Assembly: GCA_905250025.1 (NCBI GenBank)
Contig: CAJNOJ010000084.1
Coordinates: 310,001-374,000, forward strand
From: Adineta ricciae
Lineage: Eukaryota > Rotifera > Eurotatoria > Adinetida > Adinetidae
Reading direction: 5' to 3'
DNA: 64,000 nucleotides
The notes beneath the pieces were generated by a model. The model searched no databases. It saw nothing but the letters and a program-made list of their open reading frames with translations, and was not told the origin of the DNA. Positions 38,720 to 50,708 of the stretch are shown one piece after another. Made by a program: the position numbers and the translations under genes. Position 1 is the first letter of the stretch, and each line of letters opens with the position of its first letter.

Positions 38720-41700
38720 GGATGATGAGTGGACTTGTCAAACAGTCCACAAAAAAGAAATATGCGACCTTATCGGTCTAGAATTACAAAAGAGAAAAAA
38801 TGAAGAGATGTTGTGTAATCGTTTATGTGCAACGACGACGACGACGATATTGTTGTTGTTGTCTCACTACTTTCTTCTTTTCGTTCATCCGATCTGTACA
38901 CATGCGGCGGGGACGATCGTATTGTCCACTCTCCTTCTTCTTCTCTTTTTTTTATTATTTGTGATGCTTTAATTCCTGTCTAGCCATCACTACTATGCAA
39001 TAATAAATAGGAGCATACAAATTACTTCGATGAGAAACGAGAATAACAAACGGAAGAAGGAGAAAAAAAAGGGATGTGCGACGTAATTCAATACAGCTAC
39101 TAAAGGAATTGAGAGATGTATATATATCTTCGATGCTCTCTCTATTAGCTCTCCTGTTGATTAGTTTGAAAAAGTTCAGAAATGATTTATGTCTTTGTCT
39201 GCAAATAAGGTCAAATCAACTTTCTATCTCTGTCCCTGTCCCTGTCTCAATAGATATATTCAAGTAAATAAATATCAAGAAAAATATTCATCAGTCACAT
39301 ATATTTTTCATTAAAAAAACAACTATTGAAAATAACAGCAACAATTATGGTCAATAATGCTACTCGTGCGTCCTATGTTCTCTTATTTTTCTACTTATTC
39401 GATCAATTCTTTCATTTTCTTCTCTCATATTCAAGGACAACTATGCAAATAGAAGTATATATATATATATATTGCTGACTACACGAGGAAAACAGAAGAC
39501 AACCTTGAACTGCATGTCAAATGACTGTCCATGTGTTTAAGTGACTGCCGAGTGTGATTAGGAGAATGCATGTTTTTGTTTTTTTGCGTTATTACCGAAA
39601 CGTTTTCGACTGTCGGTAATATATACATACCTTTATGTACTAATAATCAGCAAAAAACAAAGCAGATAAAAGCTAAAGACCCTTATTTCGGCATTGAAAT
39701 GAGAGAGAGAGCGAGCACCGTTAATCTATTATGTGATGTTCTTTCGTCATATTTGTGAAATGAAAAAAAAAGGAATGAAAGAACTATTTTTGGAAATGTA
39801 AAATGAGACGGAGGTATGTCTGATAGTCTGATTTGTTACTTACATAATGAATGCCATGATAAGAGTGTTTTGGTATTTTTGTCGTCGACTGATATGTGTT
39901 CGTAAGTACTTTCCTCCTTGTTTTTCAGACATGCAAGTCAAAGAAGAAAAAACATGAAGAGTCTTATAAATACTTATTACTCTTTAAATAGAAGGTGAAG
40001 AGAATTATATTATGAAGAACTACTGCATCGATGAGAAAGAGAATAGCTGACTAACACTTAATCGTAAGAAAATAATATCCATTACGAAGATCGTTCGTTG
40101 AAGGTTATCAAGGTAGATTATGGGAGGAGAAAATCGATCTTTCGTCTTCTGCGAAGAAAAGTCCTGTGAAAAGCAGCGAAAACGAACTATATATGGTCGA
40201 GGTCAAGGTTCGAATGTTGAATGTATATGCATATGTATATTCGCAACTTTAAAATTATTGAATTTCACTATTCTACTACACCTACTTTATACTCTCGCCT
40301 CACAATCAATCGAATATCATCGATTACGACAGGCGCGAGGCGAGGGACATGACATGCATCAAACTGAGAAAGTGAGTCGAGTAAAAAAATTTGCTCATCT
40401 TCGCCTCGCTCTTACTCTTATTCAATGTCATTTTATGTGCATTGCCTGACTGAGTACTTGTTTCGGACGAGTATCTTACCTAATACATATTTCTACACAC
40501 GGTCAGTACTTTCGTTCAAGGAAGACTTGTGTTTAAGCAGGAATAGAATAAAAACGAAGGCAAACGAGTGAGTGAGAGAGAGAGGGGGGGAGAAAGAATA
40601 TGGTTGCGCAACTTTTCAGCGGAATATGACAAAGACGGCGCCGTATATATGCATGACGTAAACTATTGACATCATCACTACTAACAATTGAAGAAGGGTG
40701 AATTCGAGGTTGACTTAGTAGTAATGTTAACTAACATGACTAATAAAAGCCGGTTCGGCACATAAATATATGTGCATATGATCGAAATCAGTTAGAAAAG
40801 AATACGATCGGACGATAGAGACGAAGAATAACCAAGGTGAAGGAGCAGTGTAAAATGGAAGTGACCCAGACTAGCACATCAGACATACACAGTCAGCAAT
40901 CGATGTATTTAATAAAACAGTAATTATGACTTGTGCTATACTGTACAATCGGTCGACTTGGCTAGTCAGTCATTCACATTTATTCGTTCGTTTTGTGTGT
41001 TCACTCATTTCTTTCTTTCCTCTCGTCTCGTTACTGTGTAAGACAGCTAGACTATTACAGCACTCACATACATATCGTCTCGCCTCTGCGTATATATACA
41101 TCATCGAATAGACAAACGGAAGACAATCAGATAGGCTAGAAGAGACTCAGGTAGCAAATGCTGCTGACTTTAGAATGTGCATAAATAGACATTAATGTCG
41201 GTGATGTATCCGCAACGTGTAAAAGAAAGTACGGATGACAACTGGAATCTTTTCGGCATCGGCGCGAATAATACAAAGTTCAATTGTAAAGAAAGAAGAC
41301 GATCGATCATGATTCTTCGAGAAGGAACATGACGCATACTCAACGAACTACTTTGATCGGTGACGTATTCGAACATGGATAGGAGATGATCTGTAAAACG
41401 AAATGGATCTGTCTAGTAAGGTTCGAGTCGTGAATCGGATAATTCCAATAAAAAAAGCGATTGCGCCAGATCCAAACATCTGAGAAAATACGATTGCGTG
41501 GTCTTTGTCGTCTAGTGATTGACCATCAAGTAACAACAACTGACCATTTTCTTTCTGTATGTCTTTCTCTTTCTCCCGCTCTTTCTTTCTTTCTTTCTTT
41601 CTTTTCCATTAGATACTATTCTTTCCCCTCTTCTTGCGTATCGCTGAACACAAAAAATATAAAAAATAGAGAAGAAGAAGGAGAGAACGAGAAAGCGGTC

Positions 41701-43527
41701 GTCATCGTTCAAGGCCAGCTGATGGACCCTATCTACGTATGCATGCATACATACATATACTCAGAGTAAAAAAGAAGAAGAATAGAAAAGAGTTGGTTGT
41801 CGAATTCTTGTTCTTCTTCACGCTAATGTGAGGCGTCGACAGAGAACGACGTAATCTTGTCTAGGCGTACAACACGAGACCACTTGACCAACTGAACCTT
41901 TTTCTTTCTTTCTCTCGTTCGTTCGAACTAGCTTGCTAGACGGACACATAATCGCTAATTCAATTTGCTGCAGTTGTTGGCGCGGTCAGAGAGACGCGTC
42001 ATCATCGTCTCCGGTTCTTTTCTCCTTCCCTCACATACATTCATCGTCCATGGACATTGACCATCTGCCAGAGCACGTAACTCATCGTCTTCAAGTAAAG
42101 CGCAAGAGATGCATCGAGTAAAAGAGAGAAATTGTTCTTTGTCTTACTCTTACGTCGTCGTGTTTGACCGGACCTTGCCCCTTCCGTTTATGTATGTCTA
42201 ACTGTCTGTCTGTCTGACTCAAGCATATATGAGAGCGGTCACGATTTGATATCATGTTCTCATAAGTGTCTGTCTTTGTTATGAACGGAGTGATTTGTTC
42301 ACACGATGACGCTGTCGCGTCCAGTAATGTAACCTTTTATCATGTTTGTGTACATATATATCACGAACTTGCTTTACGTGAACACTTCTTTTTTAGATAG
42401 ACAGACAGAAAGAGATTATGTTCATCGATCGGTTAAATGTTATCACATACATGACGTGTGCAAGACTTCTAACATATGCTTTCTTCGTTTTTACTCTCTC
42501 TCTCTCTGTCTCTCTCATCAAGTTAACAATACACAGATTGATGCAGACAGACCAACGTATAGACAGAGAGAAAAGTGACCACTATGTTGATTGATCATTT
42601 GGATTGTGCTCTTCACAATAGTACAAGACAACGGATAATCTTGATTACGCCACGATGATGTTGATGATGATGAGATAATCTAATACGATAGATCTCGTTA
42701 AAACATGTCTGGATGCATATATACATATATGTATATATGTCAAATCATCGAAATGATAAGAATTCAATCAGGACAAGCAAAAGCGATGAAAAATGAAAGA
42801 ACAGCACTCAAGACATTTCTTTTCTGTTACTGAAAAAAGTCATCCAACATAACTGTATCGGAAGCAAACTATAAATCCACATGAGAGAAAGTACCATTAT
42901 GAAATCATGCAAAGCCGATCTGCTAGTACACACTTTTCCATCTTTCAATAAACAAGAGTTATACGACTGGATAGACTTTCCAAGTACAACTCAATCGTAG
43001 GACGTAAACATATATGATGTCGCACATGCCACTAACTAGACGCTGATTACTAGCTGTCTGTCGATGAAAAATGTATATTAGTAGGATCTTCTCTTCTCAA
43101 GTGAGTAACACTAGACAGGCAAATAAAAAGAGGGGACCAAAAGAATAAAAAGCAGTAATGACAATGATAATAGCTATTATTTTTTTATATCTCTTCTTAC
43201 TCAATAGCTTTCGATGTACTGATGTCTCAAGAGTGAAATATTAGCATATTGGAATTACGATGAAAATTTGTAAACGTCATCAAATTGGAAGTAAATGGTC
43301 TCTTTGCAAGAAGGAATATTGTTGTTGTCTCTTCCTTCTATCAAATTAATGATTCACCTTCGTCTATGACATCACCACGTGTCTATTGCTTTGCGACTGT
43401 TATCTTATCAGATACGGTTCGGTAATTACCGAACACTTGCAACGCGCAATGGTTGCTTCATTATACGAAATTAATTTACTCCGTCAGCACTTATTTTTGA
43501 TCATTTCTTGGTTTTTTTTTGAAAAAC
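38720..43527. other. Long noncoding region, 4.8 kb
   Basis: The longest gene-free stretch here, between divergently transcribed genes. I find no ORF with family resemblance, no splice-consistent exon series and no tRNA. It holds simple repeats: (TA)n at about 39457-39471, (CTTT)n at 41581-41604, CT-rich runs near 42494-42516, and ATG/TATA-rich palindromes near 42712-42742. It may contain cis-regulatory DNA or a very long 5' UTR intron of the receptor-like gene. Confidence 0.5.
41581..41604 (+). repeat. (CTTT)n microsatellite
   Basis: Six tandem CTTT units in a longer pyrimidine-rich tract. Confidence 0.85.
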
Positions 43528-45258
43528 ATGGATCGTATTCGTTGGAGTGAAAAACTCATTCCATTTCAAAATCTTGTAGACAATCCAAATATTCATAAAC
43601 CTGCCCTTGGTAAATTTCTGTTTTCGATTTTGAAATTTCAGTCTTTTCCATCTGTCTATTAAGTACAAGCGGGAAGTAAAGCGATTGTAGTCGGTGAGAA
43701 AATCAATGGCGAATTCATTCTCGCCTCACCCTGTAAAGTATCCGGTGATCGTTTCGACGTGATGGGGCAAGAAATTGTACTTTCAAGCAAACACACAGGT
43801 TTGACGGGAAGGCAGTACGAAAATGAAATGATTGATTTGACAGATTTCAGGTGTATGGAGAGTGATATCGAAAGCAACATCTAGAAAAGAAGGTCATATT
43901 CATCGTTTAACAACAGCAGACCTTGAAAGAATTCATGAACAAGATGTTGCTAATGAACGCATTACACCTCGTTCGTATATCTGCGTGCGAGATATCGAAG
44001 TATTCGAATTGGTTGTTCGAAGTGATGGTAGGAGGATTTAGCCGATAGATATTTTTGTAAGTGTGTTGAATAGATCCTGCTATTTATAATGGCAATCGTG
44101 TCGAACGACGGATGAAACAGATCGAAGAGAATACGGAATTTGAAATTGAAGGAGCTGGAGAAGTTGAATATACACCTTCGGAAGGTGAACGAACGTCTCA
44201 GGATTATATCTATGCACCAAAAAGAAAACAACCGACTATACTACAATTGATTCTTCCAGGAGTTGTGGAAGAGGAAGAGTTAATACGAAATCGCGTTGTT
44301 CGAGCACTCTATTGTACAACAAAAGGTGGTACGCGAAAGCGTCATTTTCTTCTCGAAGTCAATGAACAACCTTGTGAAATCCGTCCGATCGCTTCCGAAG
44401 GTTCAACCGAATTGCGCTATCTTCATTCAACACAGAATCTCTACGATTATATGTCAACTTACGGAAATGATACTATTCTCTATGTAAAGCTACTTCGAGG
44501 TACAGCGATTGAATCTCTTCATTAAATGAGACAGTTTCGTTCGATTTTTTTTTCTTTCAGGTGATCCACCTATCAAAGCAATTGAATTCGATGGGTATTT
44601 GGTTTTGAAAAACACATTAAACGGTGATAAGGTTCCTATATGTCGTGTAGACGATCTCGAAGTGACGTTAATTAGTCCCGATTTTCCATTGAGAGTTCGA
44701 CTGCCAGGTCGCAGCGAACATTCTTGGCATTCATTGTCTGAAGTTCGCGCTGCTGAAGTCCAATGTATGCAATTAGCACTTGCTCTGCTCGCCCGTCATG
44801 AATCCGAAATGTATGTTTCAATTGATGCTGAAAAAAAGTCTACCAATCGTTCACACTCAACGTATAATCAAGAACAACGTTCACACCGATCTCGGCAAGC
44901 AGATGAAATTCGGAGAAAGCACGTTGAAGAGTGTGAGAAAGTGTTTGGAGCTAATTCCAATCAATCCAGCACGAAGTCCCGATCGACCACGGATAGCAAA
45001 TCGCATTCATCATCATTAGTTACCACTCAAATGAAAAACCTAGAGCTTACAAATAGACCGTCTCATCAACATCGCGAGTCTTCTAATCGTGCAACTAGAC
45101 ACTCGTCTCATCCCGCCTCGGACCGATTGTATCGGACGTTTGAAAATCGTGCTGAGAGTGACGAAAATGCTGGCTATAATGAGACATATGATCATTCACA
45201 AGAACCAACTGCTAGGCATTCTTCAAACAATTCCAGACCAAAAATAAATAGAAATTAA
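43528..45258 (+). CDS. CABIT-domain protein, GAREM/THEMIS-like
   Basis: Five exons with introns of about 45-60 bases, all joins in frame, about 500 residues. The start is MDRIRWSEKLIPFQNLVDNP. The pattern WS...PFQNLV...PALVQ, FILASPCKVSGDRFDVMGQE, a Gly-Val-Trp turn, and SYICVRDIEVFELVV follows the CABIT module of GAREM. A second CABIT-like half includes PPIKAIEFDGYLVLKNTLNG, KVPICRVDDLEVTLISPDFP and LRVRLPG. The last 150 residues are low complexity (Ser/Arg/His-rich, NSNQSSTKSRS). Family role: scaffolds acting downstream of receptor tyrosine kinases (GAREM) or T-cell receptor (THEMIS). No proline-rich Grb2 motif or SAM domain is obvious. The domain call rests on pattern recognition, and the similarity is weak. 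Confidence 0.6.
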
Positions 45259-45774
45259 AATAAAAAGTGACAGAAAAAAAATATAATAAACGTCATTGAA
45301 TCAATTCTGCTTTTTCTTTCCACTATTTTAACGCCATACGTACGTCAGTCGATTGTTATTTGAACACAATAGCACGTGTTATGAGTAGTATGCAAAGTTA
45401 TTTGGCAAAGGAAGAAAAATGTTTGTGCAAACATTCTGTTGTATGAGAAGTATGTCTCTCGCGGAACAACTGTTGGAGAAAAATAGTGTTGGATTTGATA
45501 TTTGTGTTCATGAAATACCGAGCAAGTCCAAATCGTCTTTCATTTAAATCTTTCACAGAATATCCAGTTAACAAATCGCTCCGTGCAACTCGCAGTATTT
45601 TTTCATCAACACAAAAACAGTTTTTTTTCAGTCAATTTACGACATTTTTTCTTTCTTCTCTTACTCTTTTCTTTTTTGCTTTACAGTCGACATCGTAGAT
45701 AAGAATCCTAAGTGCTTTGTGATGAATTGATACTCGCGTCATTTTCGTTGAAAGTCGTTTGAACTTGCACAATC
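45259..45774. other. Intercistronic spacer, CABIT gene to Tubby-like gene
   Basis: Contains an ATAATAAA run at about 45281-45290 near the CABIT-gene stop and an acceptor-like ttttttgctttacag ending at 45686, 88 bases before the Tubby-like ATG. No gene is supported. Confidence 0.5.
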
Positions 45775-47682
45775 ATGTCCTATGCTGCTGTTGCAAAAGA
45801 TCCCTGCCGGTAAGTGAATGTATTTCATGATTGCATGGATTTACATGCGGAAGGTTCACCTTTCAGTATCGAATCAGATAGTGAAGATGAAAAAAGAGGT
45901 CAAATACCCACGCCAATTATAACAAGACGAACAATACCGAAGGTAGATGTGAGTTCATTCTTGGAAGAAATCTGTCAACCAAATTTTATAGACTGTGACC
46001 AGCTTATCTTGTCCAAAAACACCCGACTGGGATGCTGCATCTAACAGACCACAGGCCACCAGTATGATAGACAAATTTCTTCGCTTTCACAGATAAACTC
46101 TCGCATATGATGGTATTCAGGAACACAATCACCTATTCAAACACTAACATCATCGAATAAAAATGAACGTGGTGAATTAGCAAGTCGGATATCATCATCT
46201 TCATCATCATCGTCATCAACAAGATTGAACAATGCTCATGAACCAATTGTACCAGCATTGACAACCCCAGAACCGTCATCTGTATACATGTCTTCAGTTT
46301 TGATCGATTTAATTTTCACTTTGCGCTCTCCCTAGACATTATCTGCAACAGCGAACACATCAAACTTCGATCCTATTGCATTACTTCAGAATAATTTAAT
46401 GAAATTTATCAACACAGTTATCCCGCAAGATTATTCCTCGTTTGTACAATGTACTCTTCGACGTGACAAAGATGGTCTCCAAGGCGGTTTGTTTCCAACA
46501 TTTTATCTACATGCTGAACGCCCTGTTGACGGTAAAAAGGTAGGAAGTAGTCTACTAAGATCGAACAATTTACCCTCGTCTGTACGTTTCTAGTGCTTTT
46601 TATTAGCTGCTCGAAAAGTAGCGAAAGTCAAGCGACAATCGGAGTATCTCATTACAACAGACGTCGCTACTTTATCAGAAAAGTCGGCTGGAGAAGACTA
46701 TGTGGGAAAATTGCGAGGAAATAACGTCACTGGAACCGAATATACATTGTACGATCATGGTTTAAGTCCAAATAAAGTACCGAATGGTAAAATTTCGAAC
46801 ACCCGTGAAGGTCTACGACGCGAATTATTAGCAATTGTCTATGTAAGTGTTGATACTATTTTAATTGATAAAGATAAGATTTCTGACAGGATGTTAAACT
46901 TTCTAAGTTGAAACTAATGTGACTCAGAGGCATGATATTGATAGAGGAAGCATGAGCTGTTGCTGGAGATAAGACGCATCTGTCGTCAGAGAACTAAACG
47001 AGCGCACTGGAAGTGTGTGTTGAATTTCAATAGCTTAAATGAATCGTCGGGTTAGAAGAGACTGAAAAATCATACCTTCCTGTCTATTTGAGTAACATTG
47101 CGTCGTTAAAATCAGTTTCTTTTAGAATACGAACATTCTGGGTTTCAAGGGTCCAAGACAGATGAACATTATGATTCCAAAGCTTGGCCATGATATTCAA
47201 CCGGCTAAGGTAAGTACCAGAAGATTGCTTGGTTCATTCGTTTCTCTTCAAATTCAATTGTTTTAAGAACGAACCCACTATTCTCGAACAATGGCGAGAT
47301 CGACGTTTCAGCTATTTAACGCAGCTGCGAAATAAAGCACCATCATATAATGAAGGTAAAACGGAATAGTATCCAATGGCTATATAAGTATTCATTGGGT
47401 TTAGATACGAAAAATTATGTTCTGAAATTTACTGGAAACCGCGTTGCTCAGCCATCAGTGAAAAACTTTCAAATTGTACTCGAAAATGATAATCGTATGC
47501 ATGAATTAATTGACACGATGTAAAGATTTCTTCGTTGTGTTTTAGATGAAGAAGAAGTCGTGATGCAATTTGGTCGAGTCAACGAAGATATCTTTACCTG
47601 CGATTTTCGATATCCACTCACGGCAATTCAAGCATTTGGAATTGCACTCAGCTCATTCGATAGTCGACTAGCAAGAGAATAA
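45775..47682 (+). CDS. TULP: Tubby-like protein
   Basis: Multi-exon gene. Exon 1 encodes [12 protein letters not shown]; the next exons are acidic and Ser-rich ([11 protein letters not shown]) and include a poly-Ser run near 46191-46215. The C-terminal Tubby domain is complete: [150 protein letters not shown] and [12 protein letters not shown]. Role: phosphoinositide-binding adaptor; TULP3/TUB carry membrane proteins into cilia through the IFT-A complex. The N-terminal IFT-A-binding helix could be [10 protein letters not shown], but this is not certain. TUB, TULP1 and TULP3 cannot be told apart here. An AATAAA follows at about 47769. Confidence 0.94.
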
Positions 47683-48288
47683 CTTCATTGAAGAACACTG
47701 CGTATAAGAAATTTTACTGATCATCTATTGTACACGTGTCTATTTTCTTGTTGGATATGATTAAGATGAATAAAGCGCTTCATACCATTTACGTTGATAA
47801 TTGATTGACAAAATCTATCATTGTTGAACGGTGACAAGACCGATGTTCAAAGTTCAATCAATACATCATTTGTCTTTTTGCATTGCACAGGGCTCCCTCT
47901 TTCGTGAACATCGCTCATTTTCTCCAATGAGATAGAAGAAAGAAAGTCTATTATTTATTCTACACAAACACAGATGAATGTTTCGCTCTTCTCTCGACTT
48001 GTCCGGCCGTTTTGTTTATTGTTTAAATCGTATCATTGTTTGGATTAGTATTCGTCTCTGCAGATATTTTCATTGCATCATTGTGCATCTCTCCCTCTCT
48101 CTCTCTCATTGATACGTATCAAAGCATTTATCATATTGAACTCTATAATTAACTCATCATTCATCGCTAGACTATGAAAATTTTCGTAGACGACAACAAA
48201 AAAAGAAATTAAAATCGCTCGTTTTCTCTTTGTCACATGCCCGTTGATTTGAACTGTAAGTTTCACCTTTCTATAGCACATATTCTAG
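47683..48288. other. Intercistronic spacer, Tubby-like gene to EB1
   Basis: No gene. The spacer ends in an acceptor-like tattctag immediately in front of the EB1 ATG (48289). Confidence 0.5.
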
Positions 48289-50069
48289 ATGGCCGCTGTA
48301 AATGTTTATCACACAAGTGTCACAACAGACAACCTTAGTCGAAATGATATTTTACAATGGATAAACACAGCATTAGAAGCAAATTTTACTAAAGTTGAAG
48401 ATCTCTGTTCCGGTAGGAGTTTCAATATTTGTTCAAAACGTAGCATTCAATGACCATTTTTTCTTTTCATAGGTTCGGCTTATTGCCAATTCATGGAAAT
48501 GATGTTTCCAGGTAAACGACTTCGTAGCATCTTTAGTTCGTACTAACCTAACCTTAACTCTCCAACGTTTCTAGGAGCTATAGGTTCACGATCAAAACGG
48601 GTGAAATGGTGCACTAAACTCGAGCATGAATATATCAATAATTTCAAAGTTCTTCAAGAATATTTCAAAGCATTAGCTGTAGATAAGGTAGTATTTACTA
48701 AAAACATATAATCAATCTCTTATTGGTGACGGACATTGTATTGAAATCGGCGAACGTAGCAGAGATCAACATTCAATCGACTCTTGTTCTTGCTTCTAGG
48801 AACCATTCCGATGAAACGAGTGAAGTTTAATGCGAAACTAGAACATGAAAATATACAAAATTTTAAGATTTTACAAAATGCTTTTCGAGCCGTGCAAGTT
48901 GACAAGGTGTGCGAACAAGTTTCATTAAGAGATTATTTATATGTTTTTAGATTTCATTGCTTGTTAATCGAATTTATCGCTATGCTTATATTTTTTCATA
49001 GATTGTGCCTGTTGAGAAATTAGTCAAAGGAAAATTTCAGGATAATTTTGAATTTGTTCAATGGTTTAAGAAATTTTTCGATGCTAACTACACAGCCGCA
49101 CATGACTATGATCCTGTTGCTGCTCGTGATGGACAGTAAGACAATCGGAAATGTTTATTTTCATTTGGAACGCAATCATCTTTCTCTCGCAGACCTTTAG
49201 GTAGCGGAGGTGGCAAAGGAACAACTGCCAGTTCCGGGATTCGTGCACCGCCTGCCTCTCGGCCAGCACCAGTCGTACGAGCTGCACCGGCGCCAACGAG
49301 AGCGCCCATAGCTGCTAGTAAATTCGATCTCTGTGTTCTTCGCTCAGTTCACATCTATTTGTAGCCAAACCCATGCAACAACATCAGCCAAAAATTTCTC
49401 CATCAGTTAATCGTCCTGGTGGCGGTAGTAGTGGCCATCATATTGATTCTCATCATGGATCGCATAGTCAAGACAATCTTCGTCTACAACAAGAAGTATG
49501 TCGATAGAGTTGATTGAATACTTCTGTATCAGCGTATGTTTTGATTAGATTGATAATTTACAAGAAATTATTCAACAGCATGCGGCACAAATAGCTGGCT
49601 TGGAAAAAGAACGGGATTTTTACTATCAAAAATTACGTGATGTGGAAGTTATTTGTCAAGAGCCAGAATGCGATTCACTACCACAAACACAAAGAATTCT
49701 AGAAATACTCTATGCGACAGAAGTAAGAGAATAATTACATTTAAGCTGTCCTCACCGACTGAAATCCATCAAAATCTCATTTCTTTTCACTTGTAAAGGA
49801 AGGATTTCATATACCTGATGAATACGATCAAGTCGAAGATCCTTAAGGAATGAGTTGTGTTTATATTTGAACCTCCCCGCTTCCTTGTCTTTCTGTATAT
49901 ACGATCTAGACGAACAATCCATTGATTGGAAATTTTCTTTTTTTAGGAGGGTTTTGCGCAACCCGATCAAGAGAACGGTAATGGTGAAGCCGAAGATGCT
50001 AATGGTATCACTATCGGCAGTAATGGTAATGGTTCGGCTCTTGTCGGGGGCGAAGAAGATACTTACTAA
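48289..50069 (+). CDS. MAPRE1: Microtubule plus-end tracking protein EB1, with alternative exons
   Basis: Exons: 48289-48412, 48473-48511, then either 48575-48687 (3a) or 48800-48906 (3b), then 49002-49135, 49193-49317, 49365-49495, 49549-49722 and a terminal exon at 49799-49846 (8a) or 49947-50069 (8b). The CH domain begins [20 protein letters not shown] and continues [16 protein letters not shown], then the 3a/3b segment, then [21 protein letters not shown] Pro/Ala/Gly-rich linker follows. The EB-homology dimer region is [33 protein letters not shown], with ILYATE at its end. Terminal exon 8b ends in EEDTY, an acidic-tyrosine tail of the CAP-Gly-binding kind. Role: autonomous tracking of growing microtubule ends and recruitment of partners. 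The ATG lies directly behind tattctag. Confidence 0.95.
48575..48687 (+). other. EB1 exon 3a (alternative CH-domain exon)
   Basis: 113 bases starting in phase 1 (G|GA) and ending on a whole codon. It encodes [20 protein letters not shown] and [17 protein letters not shown] after that. Acceptor gtttctag, donor gtagta. Confidence 0.85.
48800..48906 (+). other. EB1 exon 3b (alternative CH-domain exon)
   Basis: 107 bases with the same phases as 3a. It encodes [20 protein letters not shown] and [16 protein letters not shown]. Acceptor cttctag, donor gtgtgc. It cannot follow 3a in one transcript: its phase would shift and reach TGA within five codons. Confidence 0.85.
49799..49846 (+). other. EB1 alternative terminal exon 8a
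   Basis: Encodes [15 protein letters not shown] and a stop. The acceptor tgtaaag is weaker than that of 8b. It resembles the start of the EB1 tail but lacks the final acidic-tyrosine motif. Confidence 0.65.
49947..50069 (+). other. EB1 alternative terminal exon 8b
   Basis: Acceptor ttttag; encodes [20 protein letters not shown] and a Gly/Asn/Ser stretch, ending GGEEDTY and a stop. A shared AATAAA lies at 50204-50209. Confidence 0.75.
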
Positions 50070-50708
50070 AAGAAAAATATCAAAACTTTTGAATACTTCT
50101 TTTTCTTCTGTCTTTTGCTTCTTGATGGTCAACGCTTATACAATACATTCTTATCTGGTGTCATGACACTCAGTTTCTTTCTCTTTCTCTTTTTTTTCCC
50201 ATGAATAAATACTTGTAATATCTTTATGAGATTCTTTGTATCTTCATGTATGTGTGTATGTATTCAACTCCAAAAACCAAAGAACATGTTTATTAAATTT
50301 CAGTCCCTATCAGAAATTCCTTTGATCATGGGTTCGAAAATGTGACTGCTAATCGTTGTTGTCAGACAACTAATTAGTTGAATACGTCTGCTGTCTACCA
50401 TTGATATCAGTCAATGGCCTATTCATTTGCAACTACGACAATTGCTCCTAATGATGATCAGAACGCATCTTTTCATCATTGACAATCAAGACTCTTCTGT
50501 TCTTGATTTCAATTCGTATTGACATTCTAATTGCTTTTTATATGTATTGAACAAGTGGTGAAGTACATGTCAAGACGTTCAACACTATTATCATAATAAA
50601 CAAAGTGTTAGTTTCTTATCGAAAGAATAAAAACTTTTATTTCATAAGACAAAATGATCCATATGTCATTAAATAACAACAAAAAGAAATGAAGAAAACG
50701 TTTTTTTT
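50070..50708. other. Convergent 3' intergenic region
   Basis: Contains the EB1 poly(A) signal at 50204-50209. Nothing else is recognised. Confidence 0.5.

Noticed and set aside
40190..40230. Possible tRNA B-box (ggttcgaatg)
   Set aside because: No acceptor stem or A box at the right distance; the consensus match is only partial. No tRNA or rRNA gene is supported anywhere in the window.
41512..41748. Basic, Lys/Arg-rich minus-strand reading frame in the 4.8-kb gap
   Set aside because: It reads antisense through CTTT repeats, so the charge comes from low complexity. No splice sites or family resemblance.
38720..43527. Search for a C4 zinc-finger DNA-binding exon of the receptor-like gene
   Set aside because: No Cys-x2-Cys pairs in a plausible minus-strand exon were seen. 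A more distant exon outside the noncoding block cannot be excluded.
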